Assembly: GCA_041399155.1 (NCBI GenBank)
Contig: JAWKTI010000002.1
Span: 930,001-994,000, forward strand
Length of the DNA stretch: 64,000 nucleotides
Direction of reading: 5' to 3'
DNA from: Zavarzinella sp.
Lineage (GTDB): Bacteria; Planctomycetota; Planctomycetia; Gemmatales; Gemmataceae
Positions 37,658 to 47,247 of the stretch are shown piece after piece (position 1 is the stretch's first letter; every line of letters starts with the position of its first letter). The position numbers were made by a program, and so were the translations under genes. Below the pieces are notes generated by a model, which did not search any database, was not told where the DNA came from, and saw nothing but the letters and a program-made list of their open reading frames with translations.

Positions 37658-40600
37658 CATGTCAGTGCAACCGGTGTCGTTGACATCGAGACGGCTTTCA
37701 CGCCCTAAATCGAGTTTCAATGGCCTCTCATCGGCCCCATGTCAGTGCAACTTGGTTGGTAGGGGTATACTCAGTATATCTCCCAATGACGTTTCAATGG
37801 CCTCTCATCGGCCCCATGTCAGTGCAACTCCCCCTTACGCTCGTCGCGTCTGCCGGGGATGTTTACCGGTTTCAATGGCCTCTCATCGGCCCCATGTCAG
37901 TGCAACACTCGCTCTCCGAAATGACAACTACACGTTTGCCATTGATGTTTCAATGGCCTCTCATCGGCCCCATGTCAGTGCAACGGTGTTGCGCAGCTTA
38001 TTCCGTGGGCACCCTAACCGCAGTTTCAATGGCCTCTCATCGGCCCCATGTCAGTGCAACAATCATGCCACCGGCATGATCGAGTGGTCGTTCAACAGTC
38101 GTTTCAATGGCCTCTCATCGGCCCCATGTCAGTGCAACAGGAAGCGTTGATGGTATGCAAGTCACCGAACGTCGGTTGTTTCAATGGCCTCTCATCGGCC
38201 CCATGTCAGTGCAACAACTTGAACCCGGAGTTATAGCACCAAAAGAATTGCGTTTCAATGGCCTCTCATCGGCCCCATGTCAGTGCAACTTGGACTCTAG
38301 AAGGAGTGTCACTGTCAACATTCGTCCCTTTCAATGGCCTCTCATCGGCCCCAAGTCAGTGCAACCCCCACAAGATGGCACCATTTACTTGGTGTCTTCA
38401 ATGGTCTTTCAATGGCCTCTCATCGGCCCCATGTCAGTGCAACAATGATTGATAGGGAGATCAATCTCATCGATCCGTTGGCCTCTTTCAATGGCCTCTC
38501 ATCGGCCCCATGTCAGTGCAACCATAAGCGTGCAACTCGCAGGTGGTGAAGTCGCCACCTTCTTTCAATGGCCTCTCATCGGCCCCATGTCAGTGCAACA
38601 AGACAGGGAGAACCTGTCAGTCTCACATTGTCTATGGTCTTTCAATGGCCTCTCATCGGCCCCATGTCAGTGCAACGTGGCTGTGGGCCGAGAGTGGCAG
38701 AGGAATAGTTGCCTTCTTTCAATGGCCTCTCATCGGCCCCATGTCAGTGCAACAAGGTCACGTGATCTTTTGTCGTTCCGAACAGCGGTTGGGCCTTTCA
38801 ATGGCCTCTCATCGGCCCCATGTCAGTGCAACTCGGGAGAAGCGTATGAAAGCATCCAATTTGGTTTTCTTTCAATGGCCTCTCATCGGCCCCATGTCAG
38901 TGCAACGCAACAAACCCAAATCGAGTTGGGCTTTCGTCGGTTTAAGACTTTCAATGGCCTCTCATCGGCCCCATGTCAGTGCAACACTGTCGATGCAACA
39001 CAAATTGACGACAAACTGTTCCAGCTTTCAATGGCCTCTCACCGGCCACATGTCAGTGCAACAAGTTGCCGGCGGTAGATGTGCAGCCAGAGATAACCGC
39101 GTTTCAATGGCCTCTCACCGGCCACATGTCAGTGCAACGGTATCAGCTATGGTGGCTGATACGTCGTTAGTTAATTGTTTCAATGGCCTCTCACCGGCCA
39201 CATGTCAGTGCAACGCGTTCGGCTGGTACGGCTGGGGCGCACTGGCCTATGGTTTCAATGGCCTCTCACCGGCCACATGTCAGTGCAACAACGGACTTCT
39301 GTATGCGTCATGAGATCAGCAACACCTTGTTTCAATGGCCTCTCACCGGCCACATGTCAGTGCAACGAGGTGGTTGTGGCAGTCAGCGCCGACCGCCCGC
39401 CAGGAGTTTCAATGGCCTCTCACCGGCCACATGTCAGTGCAACGAGCGCGGCGATCCGCGCGTATTACTGGGATGAAAGCCCCCGTTTCAATGGCCTCTC
39501 ACCGGCCACATGTCAGTGCAACACGTGCGAAATCTGATTGTGGCGGAAATAAAATACGGACACGTTTCAATGGCCTCTCACCGGCCACATGTCAGTGCAA
39601 CGGTATCAGCTATGGTGGCTGATACGTCGTTAGTTAATTGTTTCAATGGCCTCTCACCGGCCACATGTCAGTGCAACGCGTTCGGCTGGTACGGCTGGGG
39701 CGCACTGGCCTATGGTTTCAATGGCCTCTCACCGGCCACATGTCAGTGCAACAAGTTGAAACCCCTGAGGTAGAAGGTTAAGGAGATTTGGTTTCAATGG
39801 CCTCTCACCGGCCACATGTCAGTGCAACGAAGTAACCAGGATTTGGTAAAAGCGATTCCCAAGTGCGTCGTTTCAATGGCCTCTCACCGGCCACATGTCA
39901 GTGCAACGTGGCAGCGGCTGTTTCACAGCTCTTGTACGGCCCTGATTTACGTTTCAATGGCCTCTCACCGGCCACATGTCAGTGCAACGAGGTTGCCGGA
40001 GTCCTTCCGCGACCTCCTCAAGCTGACGGGTTTCAATGGCCTCTCACCGGCCACATGTCAGTGCAACGGGCAAGGAGACATATGTCTCTTGAAATTATGC
40101 GAACGGTCGTTTCAATGGCCTCTCACCGGCCACATGTCAGTGCAACGTGACGATGCAAGAGCTCGAATGGGAATGGGATACTGGCGTTTCAATGGCCTCT
40201 CACCGGCCACATGTCAGTGCAACCCTGTTCTGTCTCTAGGAGGGTTTTGATAACGATGGGAGTTTCAATGGCCTCTCACCGGCCACATGTCAGTGCAACG
40301 CAGCGGGCAGAACAATTTTTCAATAATTTCACGATTCATCGTTTCAATGGCCTCTCACCGGCCACATGTCAGTGCAACGAGGCTCTGGAATCTCGCAATA
40401 TTTTCTGGTCTGCCACCGAGTTTCAATGGCCTCTCACCGGCCACATGTCAGTGCAACAACGATCTGGAATACAAGGTCTCATTCCACGCCAGGGCTGGCG
40501 TTTCAATGGCCTCTCACCGGCCACATGTCAGTGCAACCTAAAAACGTACACCGTGGAGCTCGACCAGCAGCTTTTTGTTTCAATGGCCTCTCACCGGCCA

Positions 40601-42101
40601 CATGTCAGTGCAACCCACCATTGTCGTTGGCAGTAGTGTCGGTTGGATGAACTTCAATTAGTTTCAATGGCCTCTCACCGGCCACATGTCAGTGCAACAA
40701 TTTCAGAGGCTACGGCGTGTACTATCGCCTGGATATCTGCGTTTCAATGGCCTCTCACCGGCCACATGTCAGTGCAACGACTGGCAGTGGGTCGAGCCAC
40801 GGAAAGGCAATAGCGAGATGTTTCAATGGCCTCTCACCGGCCACATGTCAGTGCAACGCGTAAGCCTGGTAAAGTGGCGGGTTGTCCGCGAGGTGCACTG
40901 TTTCAATGGCCTCTCACCGGCCACATGTCAGTGCAACTGATAACCTGCTGTGTCTTACTGTGAATAGTTGAAGTTTCAATGGCCTCTCACCGGCCACATG
41001 TCAGTGCAACTTGAAATTAAGAGCGTAGAAACTATCGCTACGAAAGCAAGTTTCAATGGCCTCTCACCGGCCACATGTCAGTGCAACCCCCATGAGAAGT
41101 GCCCTGACAATGGGAGTGTGGTTTACGAGTTTCAATGGCCTCTCACCGGCCACATGTCAGTGCAACGACCAGACTATGACGCTAAAATACGATGCAAACC
41201 TGTGGCACTGTTTCAATGGCCTCTCACCGGCCACATGTCAGTGCAACATGAATTGGGCTGAACGGTTCGAGATATCGAACACGTTCGGTTTCAATGGCCT
41301 CTCACCGGCCACATGTCAGTGCAACAAAAACCTCAAGGTTGTGCTTATGACCGCCACAATGGACGAGTTTCAAGGGCCTCTCACCGGCCACATGTCAGTG
41401 CAACGTGTAAAATGGACAGGTTCTGCACCTGCTGCCAGGCACAAGGTTTCAATGGCCTCTCACCGGCCACATGTCAGTGCAACGAGTGGCTCACGTAACG
41501 AGCTAAGGAGTGTTGAGATGTTTGTTTCAATGGCCTCTCACCGGCCACATGTCAGTGCAACTTGTGGCTGATGTCGATCTTACCTCGTCGGGTGGCTTAC
41601 GTTTCAATGGCCTCTCATCGGCCACATGTCAGTGCAACCACCGGAATGGTAGCGTCACTGTCGTCGGTTGCCTACATGTTTCAATGGCCTCTCATCGGCC
41701 ACATGTCAGTGCAACAAGTGCCTCTACCAACCCATTACCCAACTACGCACGGTTTCAATGGCCTCTCACCGGCCACATGTCAGTGCAACTTTCTGTACGC
41801 AGAAGAAATGAAACACCCGATAGAGGCTTGTTTCAATGGCCTCTCACCGGCCACATGTCAGTGCAACATCGGTGGAACTCAACTGCCGCGTCGAATTGAC
41901 GGTGACGTTTCAATGGCCTCTCACCGGCCACATGTCAGTGCAACGCTATCGGTGTCAGAGAGCATCTGATCTTAGCAGAGACTCCGTTTCAATGGCCTCT
42001 CACCGGCCACATGTCAGTGCAACCATGGGTGCTGGATGGCCCAGGTCCGATGCACGGTGGAGCGTTTCAATGGCCTCTCACCGGCCACATGTCAGTGCAA
42101 C
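37658..42101 (-). CRISPR. CRISPR array 1: 57 full repeats (38 bp) plus one truncated repeat
   Basis: Repeats start GTTTCAATGGCC and end CATGTCAGTGCAAC on the plus strand; spacers are about 35-43 bp. On the minus strand each repeat ends ATTGAAAC, the usual 8-nt crRNA handle of type I/III systems, so transcription is taken as leftward with the leader at 42102-42434 beside cas1. The first full repeat is at 37714-37751 and the last at 42064-42101. A truncated repeat (about 37658-37672) marks the old end. Repeats come in blocks: the first 17 (37714-38985) have CATCGGCCCC in the centre, the rest mostly CACCGGCCAC. The repeats at 41601 and 41678 are intermediate (CATCGGCCAC). Repeats 9-18 (38328-39062) begin with C instead of G. 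Single variants occur at 38328 and 41367. Hairpin potential: TGGCC/GGCCA. Confidence 0.98.
39139..39714. repeat. Duplicated pair of spacers inside array 1
   Basis: Spacers at 39139-39176 and 39215-39251 recur identically at 39602-39639 and 39678-39714, an offset of 463 bp (six repeat units). This is a segmental duplication by recombination between repeats, not independent acquisition, because two neighbours are copied in order. Confidence 0.95.
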
Positions 42102-42434
42102 GGCACCAGTTGTAAGTGTAAGCGATTTAAGCAGTTAAGCAATCCATTTGCCAGCATGCCCCAAAAAGCCATCAGTTATACCATGTAAAACCATCAATCG
42201 TTTGTCAGAATGGCATCGTAACTCCTTACAGGATAAAGAATTACGGATTTGCCAGCATGTTGCCAGGAATTCGCTACTTGATGAGAATATTTTCACCTCA
42301 TTCTCTCGATATCCGCCATTTTCAGCTTTTTCCAGCCATTTTGCAATTTTTTGCAAAATCGCGAATCAATTTCAAGGTCATTTGGCAATATTAATTAGTG
42401 TTGTTTCACTAAGGCAGGGGGAACACTCATTCAA
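42102..42434 (-). promoter_or_regulatory. Probable leader of array 1
   Basis: 333 AT-rich bp between cas1 and the youngest-looking end of array 1, with no gene. It contains a direct repeat of ATTTGCCAGCATG at 42146-42158 and 42247-42259, 101 bp apart. A perfect 9-bp inverted repeat with a TTTT centre (ATTTTGCAA/TTGCAAAAT) lies at 42338-42359, and AT-rich tracts surround it. The position next to cas1 and upstream in the transcription direction fits a leader with promoter and integration-host-type binding sites. The assignment is inferred. Confidence 0.6.
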
Positions 42435-43391
42435 TTACAGGATTTTCAGAAAACTGTTTAAGACTGCTTCCAGAACTTCGTGCAGGTTGTTCTGTAACCA
42501 ATATTTTTCCCAGGAATGCAGTACGTTCGGAAACAGATCTGGTTGCAGCCGAAAGCCCAACGATGGATCATCGGTAAAGTTGGCAGGCGAAATATTGTTG
42601 CGATTGCAGATGGTCAGCACCCAGCGATCAACCGCAAGAACGCGAAGTGGCTCGATCAAATCACAAACGAAAGAGGCCCGCCCCGGACGAAAATCGTGCA
42701 ATCCACCGAGGTTCAGTTCTAATCCAGAGGCACTCGCCCGTGCCAGCACCTTGGTGAACAACCAGGTGTAGCCGATACTTAACAGGGCATTCACTGGGTC
42801 TTTTGGAGGTCTTCTGGTGCGTGTGGTGAATACCCATGGATGATGAAGCCTGCATCCAAGCAGGAGAAACCAGGCACGAGCAGCATTGCCTTCGATCCCA
42901 CGGAGTTGTGGAACTGAGGTCGCTGATTCGACATCCATCAGGGCTTGATCCAACCGGGAGATTGTTTCGCCTGCTTCAGAAGTTCCCTGCTTCTGAAAGT
43001 TGCGTGCAGAATCTCTTTGCGATAGTAGTTTTTGTTGCACAATGAATTTCGCCCATTCCAGTCGTCTTTCGGGATCGTTGAGCAAGTAGAACTGCTTCAA
43101 CCGTGTTGCAACCTGGTCTGCGCGATAGTTCACCAGAAACCCACGACAAAGGTTCGCACGCAGGGATAACCAGGCCAGGTGAATATTGTGCTTTAAAATC
43201 AAGATCACAGCGTTGTCGCTGATACCCACCGGGCCATAGCAGATCATCGTATCTATGGCTCGATGGTCAATCCGCACAGGAGGATGATCCTTGGCAGAAA
43301 AAGCCAGTTGAGCATTCAGGATCTTGATTTTGCCAGGGCCTACCAGGTGTGCCACACGGGTGGATACAGAAGTTTGTCTTTTGTTTCTCAT
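42435..43391 (-). CDS. cas1: Cas1 integrase
   Basis: 318 residues, the normal length. The catalytic set is visible: Glu167 (RGIEGNAARAWF), His232 (GGLHDFRPGRASF) and Asp244/Glu247 (VCDLIEPLR). The N-terminal beta domain (residues ~1-85) has 'YGPVGISDNAVILILKHNIH'. With Cas2 it inserts new spacers at the leader end. It follows the reverse transcriptase by 5 bp on the same strand and faces the leader of array 1. Confidence 0.95.
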   Translation of the reverse strand: MRNKRQTSVSTRVAHLVGPGKIKILNAQLAFSAKDHPPVRIDHRAIDTMICYGPVGISDNAVILILKHNIHLAWLSLRANLCRGFLVNYRADQVATRLKQFYLLNDPERRLEWAKFIVQQKLLSQRDSARNFQKQGTSEAGETISRLDQALMDVESATSVPQLRGIEGNAARAWFLLLGCRLHHPWVFTTRTRRPPKDPVNALLSIGYTWLFTKVLARASASGLELNLGGLHDFRPGRASFVCDLIEPLRVLAVDRWVLTICNRNNISPANFTDDPSLGFRLQPDLFPNVLHSWEKYWLQNNLHEVLEAVLNSFLKIL

Positions 43392-43396
43392 CGGGC

Positions 43397-44959
43397 TTAT
43401 TCCAGATCATTGATTTCGAGTTGAACTGAATCATCATCGTTTGTTTCTGTTTCAGCTTCTAATGACGCATGATCCTGTAGTTCTGAGACTCCTGAAGAGA
43501 GAATAGGAAGTTGTTGTTTCCGGCGGGGTTTTGAAACCATCCAGGGTGGTTTAAATTTAAGGTTGTTGGGTATATGAGGAGCCAATGAAGAAAGTACGGA
43601 CATACGCACTCCATTGACCTGCCACGACCAGAATCCACGTGGCAGACGAACACGATATTTTGTACGGATGCTTGCCATCCGTTCTCCCGTGAGATGGGAA
43701 AGTAGTTTTCCGAAACGGAGACGGGCGTAATCATCCAGGGTTCGAAATACTTCGAAAGCATTATCTGCATAAAGATAAGATTGTCGCCATTGTCTGAGCT
43801 GTTGATTGATTGCAACAATCCACTTTTCGAGATTGAACACAGCAGCGTCAATTTTTTCGCTTGGTAGTGCGGTCATTTCGGAAAGCCGGTCTACCATGTT
43901 CTGGACTTTACTTGCCGGTATGGAATAACCGAAAGAGAGGTGATTTTCGATTTTAAAGATTCTCGGACGCAGGGTGACACCAAGCCAATCGATTCCCTGT
44001 TGGATGGGCACCGCTGTCGGGCGACGGACACCTAATTTCTGGTACAGTTTGCCCAGAGATTTATGAATTGTTGAAATACCGGATTTTGCAGAAGAGGCAT
44101 CTTCAGCCAACAAAAGTAAGTTATCTGCGTATCGCAGCATTTGTGTGGCATGTTCGTTGAGATCTGAATACTGCAGCAGATCGCGGTCCAGACGATCAAG
44201 ATAGAAGTTGCACAACAAAGGTGACAGTGAACTGCCTTGAATGAGACCACGCTGCCTGGTTCGCCAGAATCGTGAAGTTGCTGTAGTAGCCCCAGAATTG
44301 AGTAATTTTTGCAGCAATGACATCAGATCATCATCGGAGATCAAGGTGCGAAGTTGCTCTATTAATAACTGGTTATCGATAGTATCGAAGCAATTTTCGA
44401 TATCCAATGAAGCAGCAAATGTCATGGGCCGATTTATCCGTTCACCGGAATCGAGTATCTGAACAGCATCGGCCAGAGCGCTGGCAACTGATCTGCCTGG
44501 TCTGAATCCATAAGACTGTGGCACCATCCTTGGTTCCAGGATTGGTTCCAAAACTTGTTTGATTGCAGCATGAACAACACGATCCCGCACGGTCATAATA
44601 CCTAACTGGCGGAACTGCCCAGGCTTGGATTTGGGTATCAGTATCCAGCGAATAGCCATTGGTTCGTAAGTGCCATGGTAGATATCATCAGATATCTTCT
44701 GCAGCCATTCGCTTAGTTGTGGTTTGACAGACCGGCACGTAAGTTGATCGACACCAGGGGTATCAGCACCATCGGAATTGGAAACTCGCCCCCACGCTGC
44801 AATCAGATTACGGTGATCCAGCAGCCAGCCCATTAAATGACCATGGGGAATTTCTGCCATGATCGTATCGAGATAGATTTGCTGTTGAAATTCAATCAAC
44901 TGCTTGTTTTGGGAAGAAGATTGTTCTTCATGATGCGGTGTTTGGGCAACTTTAATCAT
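43397..44959 (-). CDS. CRISPR-associated reverse transcriptase (group II intron-like), active site YADN
   Basis: 520 residues. RT blocks run in order: 'WILIPKSKPGQFRQLGI' (RT1-2), 'RPGRSVASALADAVQILDSG', 'AASLDIENCFDTID' (motif A Asp), 'RGLIQGSSLSPLLCNFYLDR' (motif B) and 'MLRYADNLLLLAED' (motif C, Tyr277-Asn280), then 'QGIDWLGVTLRP'. A helical thumb/X-like region follows, and the tail is acidic. There is no HNH endonuclease, as usual for CRISPR RTs. Motif C is YADN instead of YADD, so one metal-binding Asp is replaced (codons at 44120-44131). Position between cas2 and cas1 implies spacer acquisition from RNA. Whether this RT still polymerises is uncertain. The ATG overlaps the end of cas2. 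Confidence 0.9.
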   Translation of the reverse strand: MIKVAQTPHHEEQSSSQNKQLIEFQQQIYLDTIMAEIPHGHLMGWLLDHRNLIAAWGRVSNSDGADTPGVDQLTCRSVKPQLSEWLQKISDDIYHGTYEPMAIRWILIPKSKPGQFRQLGIMTVRDRVVHAAIKQVLEPILEPRMVPQSYGFRPGRSVASALADAVQILDSGERINRPMTFAASLDIENCFDTIDNQLLIEQLRTLISDDDLMSLLQKLLNSGATTATSRFWRTRQRGLIQGSSLSPLLCNFYLDRLDRDLLQYSDLNEHATQMLRYADNLLLLAEDASSAKSGISTIHKSLGKLYQKLGVRRPTAVPIQQGIDWLGVTLRPRIFKIENHLSFGYSIPASKVQNMVDRLSEMTALPSEKIDAAVFNLEKWIVAINQQLRQWRQSYLYADNAFEVFRTLDDYARLRFGKLLSHLTGERMASIRTKYRVRLPRGFWSWQVNGVRMSVLSSLAPHIPNNLKFKPPWMVSKPRRKQQLPILSSGVSELQDHASLEAETETNDDDSVQLEINDLE

Positions 44960-45296
44960 CCGGGTTCTCCTGGGTGTTTGTTTGGGAAGCTGAACTTCCC
45001 AGTGTTAATAGTGGTTTGTTTGCAATGCAAATTACCACGTGCTGAGTGGCACGATGCTCCATGCCAATCTGAATGCCATCAATTGATTTCGCTGCTGGTA
45101 ATTCCCACACCTGGATAATGTCCGCATATGGGTCGATGATTTGTGACGCTGTATCCAAAATGGCTTAGATTGATGCAGAATCACCAGAGTGCAGAAAAAC
45201 TGATTTCTGGGTACGGATTGCCCATTTTTCCATGAGTCGGGCTATTTTGCGAAGCCGCTTCGGGTCAGCAATATCGTAGGCAATGATGTATTTCAT
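44952..45296 (-). pseudogene. cas2: cas2 with an in-frame stop
   Basis: From the ATG at 45296 the frame reads MKYIIAYDIADPKRLRKIAR, then 'MEKWAIRTQKSVFLHSGD', the Cas2 ferredoxin-like fold start. Codon 44 is TAA (45165-45167). The same frame continues AILDTASQIIDPYADIIQVW and on to a stop at 44952, giving the rest of a ~114-residue Cas2. A single base change (TAA from CAA, GAA or AAA) explains it. As written the gene yields only 43 residues. Without Cas2, spacer integration should fail unless another cas2 exists elsewhere or the stop is a sequencing error. Confidence 0.85.
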
Positions 45297-45373
45297 GACT
45301 GGTTTCTGAATGCCACTCAGTAAGAACGTACCAGGAGGCAGAAGTAGGACAAAAAAGTCTGAAAAAAGAAAAA

Positions 45374-46285
45374 TCACTGCATCAAAGTTGTTTTCCAACC
45401 GCCGGCCCCCGCCACGCGGTGCGGGCCCACGTGCACAATTCCTGCGTAATGAATCCAGGGAATCAGCTCCACTGGAACTTGTCGGAATTGGGCCTTACCA
45501 ATGACACCTTGCAGCACTGCACGGTGATCGGTTCTGTTGGAATGACGGAGTTGTTTGAATGGGCGGAAAGAATGCGATTCTGTGAGAACACTAGCAGCAA
45601 GTTCTTTCATGCGGGCGAAGTCAGCCTGAAGTGGTTTATCGTAACAGCGGAACAGCCCACCCAAAGTGCGGAGAGACGCACCCATGAAATCTGCAAATGT
45701 GGGTTCGAAGATGGTGCGGTGCTTCCCACGCTGATATTCTTCACGTAGAAAAAGCGGGGAAGTGAGTTCAATTTCCAGGTCTACTGCACTGTCTTTGTTC
45801 TTCAGCGGTCGCACTGGATTGATGTCCACCGATTTTCTTGTCAGAATCGGTTCTAGAGTGAATTGCGTGTGGAACGGATTGAAACCTGCCGCAGAATCCT
45901 GCCCACAGTGGGCGAATGTTTCCCAAAACAGATCGTGCCACGCGATGGCAGTGCTGCCAAAGAAAGAAACCGTCACGCGGAAACCATCACCAGGCTTTAA
46001 CGCCACTTTACAGGGGAATTGCGGTGCGATGACCACGGGACGAAAGCCATCATCCTGGCCCGCAAAATTACGATTGGCAGGAGTGGGCGTGGCATCGATT
46101 GTTTCGCCGTAGGCACAACCTGTCTGGTGAGTGATTTTTCCAAGCTCATCTGGCGGACCGCATAGACAGGTTGTGGCTTTTAGCCGGGCGCCCACTAAGC
46201 CACGAATTGCCATCCCCATCCAGGGTAACAGGCGACCTGGAGTGGTTAGCCGAACGTTGCGAGTGGTTTGCAGGATAGAAAGCAT
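45374..46285 (-). CDS. cas6: Cas6 pre-crRNA endonuclease
   Basis: 303 residues. The C-terminal RAMP domain shows 'DLEIELTSPLFLREE', 'GVIGKAQFRQVPVELIPWIH' and the terminal glycine-rich 'GIVHVGPHRVAGAGGWKTTL', the signature of the Cas6 family found in type III loci. It cuts pre-crRNA within repeats, leaving the 8-nt ATTGAAAC handle, which agrees with the minus-strand repeat ends of array 1. His residues near the N-terminus and in 'HYAGIVHVGPHR' are candidate catalytic bases. It precedes cas2 by 77 bp in the same direction. Confidence 0.9.
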   Translation of the reverse strand: MLSILQTTRNVRLTTPGRLLPWMGMAIRGLVGARLKATTCLCGPPDELGKITHQTGCAYGETIDATPTPANRNFAGQDDGFRPVVIAPQFPCKVALKPGDGFRVTVSFFGSTAIAWHDLFWETFAHCGQDSAAGFNPFHTQFTLEPILTRKSVDINPVRPLKNKDSAVDLEIELTSPLFLREEYQRGKHRTIFEPTFADFMGASLRTLGGLFRCYDKPLQADFARMKELAASVLTESHSFRPFKQLRHSNRTDHRAVLQGVIGKAQFRQVPVELIPWIHYAGIVHVGPHRVAGAGGWKTTLMQ

Positions 46286-46337
46286 GAAGTAAGATAATTC
46301 AAATAGTAATCAAATAAAATAATTTACATATGTAATT

Positions 46338-47210
46338 TTACAAACCCAGTTCTTTTTCATTAACTTCAGAATTATAAAGGTTGTACCCACGCACTTCGTT
46401 GTTTACTGTGGAAACGTACTGCGCACTTACTTCTCGATTATATGTTACAGCACAGGTAACGATTGCAGTCACTTTCTGGCCACCAGTAAAATCAATCATT
46501 ACTTCACTATCTGTCTTTATTACAGATTCATTGTGCATTTTCTTAATCCCACGGTCGAGTGCTTTAGATAATTTATCAAAGTCTTCAAAATCCCAACCAT
46601 TATCTCTGGATAATTCATCCGCTTGTCTAGGGCAATTAATTACATCAACTTGATTGTTCTTGTTGTTGATAATTACTTTAACTTGTAAATGTCTGAGTTC
46701 TGGATAATTTGCCAAATAATCATGAAATAGATAAGCTTGTAAAATCGATTCTTTAGATGCTACAATTGCGACAACTTTCAGCTCTCCAAGGTGGTGTTGA
46801 ATTGCATGAAGTGGCATTTCCCAACTCCAGAACTTTTTCTCTGCATCAGATTTTAGCTGCGCTAGCTTTGCAATATCACATTTGAAGTTCCAGGTTGGTT
46901 CAAACCACTTTGGGTAACCCTGTACTCCAATATCACTACCTTTCAGATTAGATAGAAACAGTATTAACACTGGTTTTTCGGAAGGCGGCTTGGAATGTGG
47001 TAAACGATTAATTGGCTGAAGTAAAACACGGCGAAAATGATATACACAAATCAAAAGCAAAATGAATAGAATTGAAATTGCAGTACACTTCAGAAGTAAA
47101 TAATTCTGTAACCAAGAATCCAAAAAGAACTTTTCCCAACTAGCGACAGTCAGCTGCCCAATGATGAAGCTAATTACAGCGACAAATAAAAAAAGCGGCT
47201 TATTTATCAT
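46338..47210 (-). CDS. Membrane-anchored CARF protein
   Basis: 290 residues. Two transmembrane helices lie at about 5-22 (FLFVAVISFIIGQLTV) and 38-59 (LLLKCTAISILFILLLICVY), then a basic stretch (HFRRVLLQP). Residues ~78-290 form a CARF-like Rossmann domain: strand 'KPVLILFLSNLKGSD', 'LKVVAIVASKESILQ' and the ligand-loop motif MIDFTGGQKVTAI at Asp240. There is no nuclease motif. The arrangement recalls Cam1-type membrane effectors that change membrane potential on binding cyclic oligoadenylate, but with two helices rather than one. In line with cas6, on the same strand. Its base composition is AT-richer than its neighbours. Confidence 0.7.
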   Translation of the reverse strand: MINKPLFLFVAVISFIIGQLTVASWEKFFLDSWLQNYLLLKCTAISILFILLLICVYHFRRVLLQPINRLPHSKPPSEKPVLILFLSNLKGSDIGVQGYPKWFEPTWNFKCDIAKLAQLKSDAEKKFWSWEMPLHAIQHHLGELKVVAIVASKESILQAYLFHDYLANYPELRHLQVKVIINNKNNQVDVINCPRQADELSRDNGWDFEDFDKLSKALDRGIKKMHNESVIKTDSEVMIDFTGGQKVTAIVTCAVTYNREVSAQYVSTVNNEVRGYNLYNSEVNEKELGL

Positions 47211-47247
47211 TAATATTTACCTGGTAATTACGGATCATTGAGAATAG

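Noticed and set aside
40000..41000. Array 1 and array 2 sharing one crRNA system
   Set aside because: The repeats differ in length, sequence and hairpin; only the ATTGAA-type end is alike, which is common to many CRISPR types.
37659..42138. Many overlapping plus-strand open frames with FNGLSPATCQCN-type peptides
   Set aside because: They are translations of the CRISPR repeats and spacers of array 1, open only because the repeat has no stop codons in those frames.
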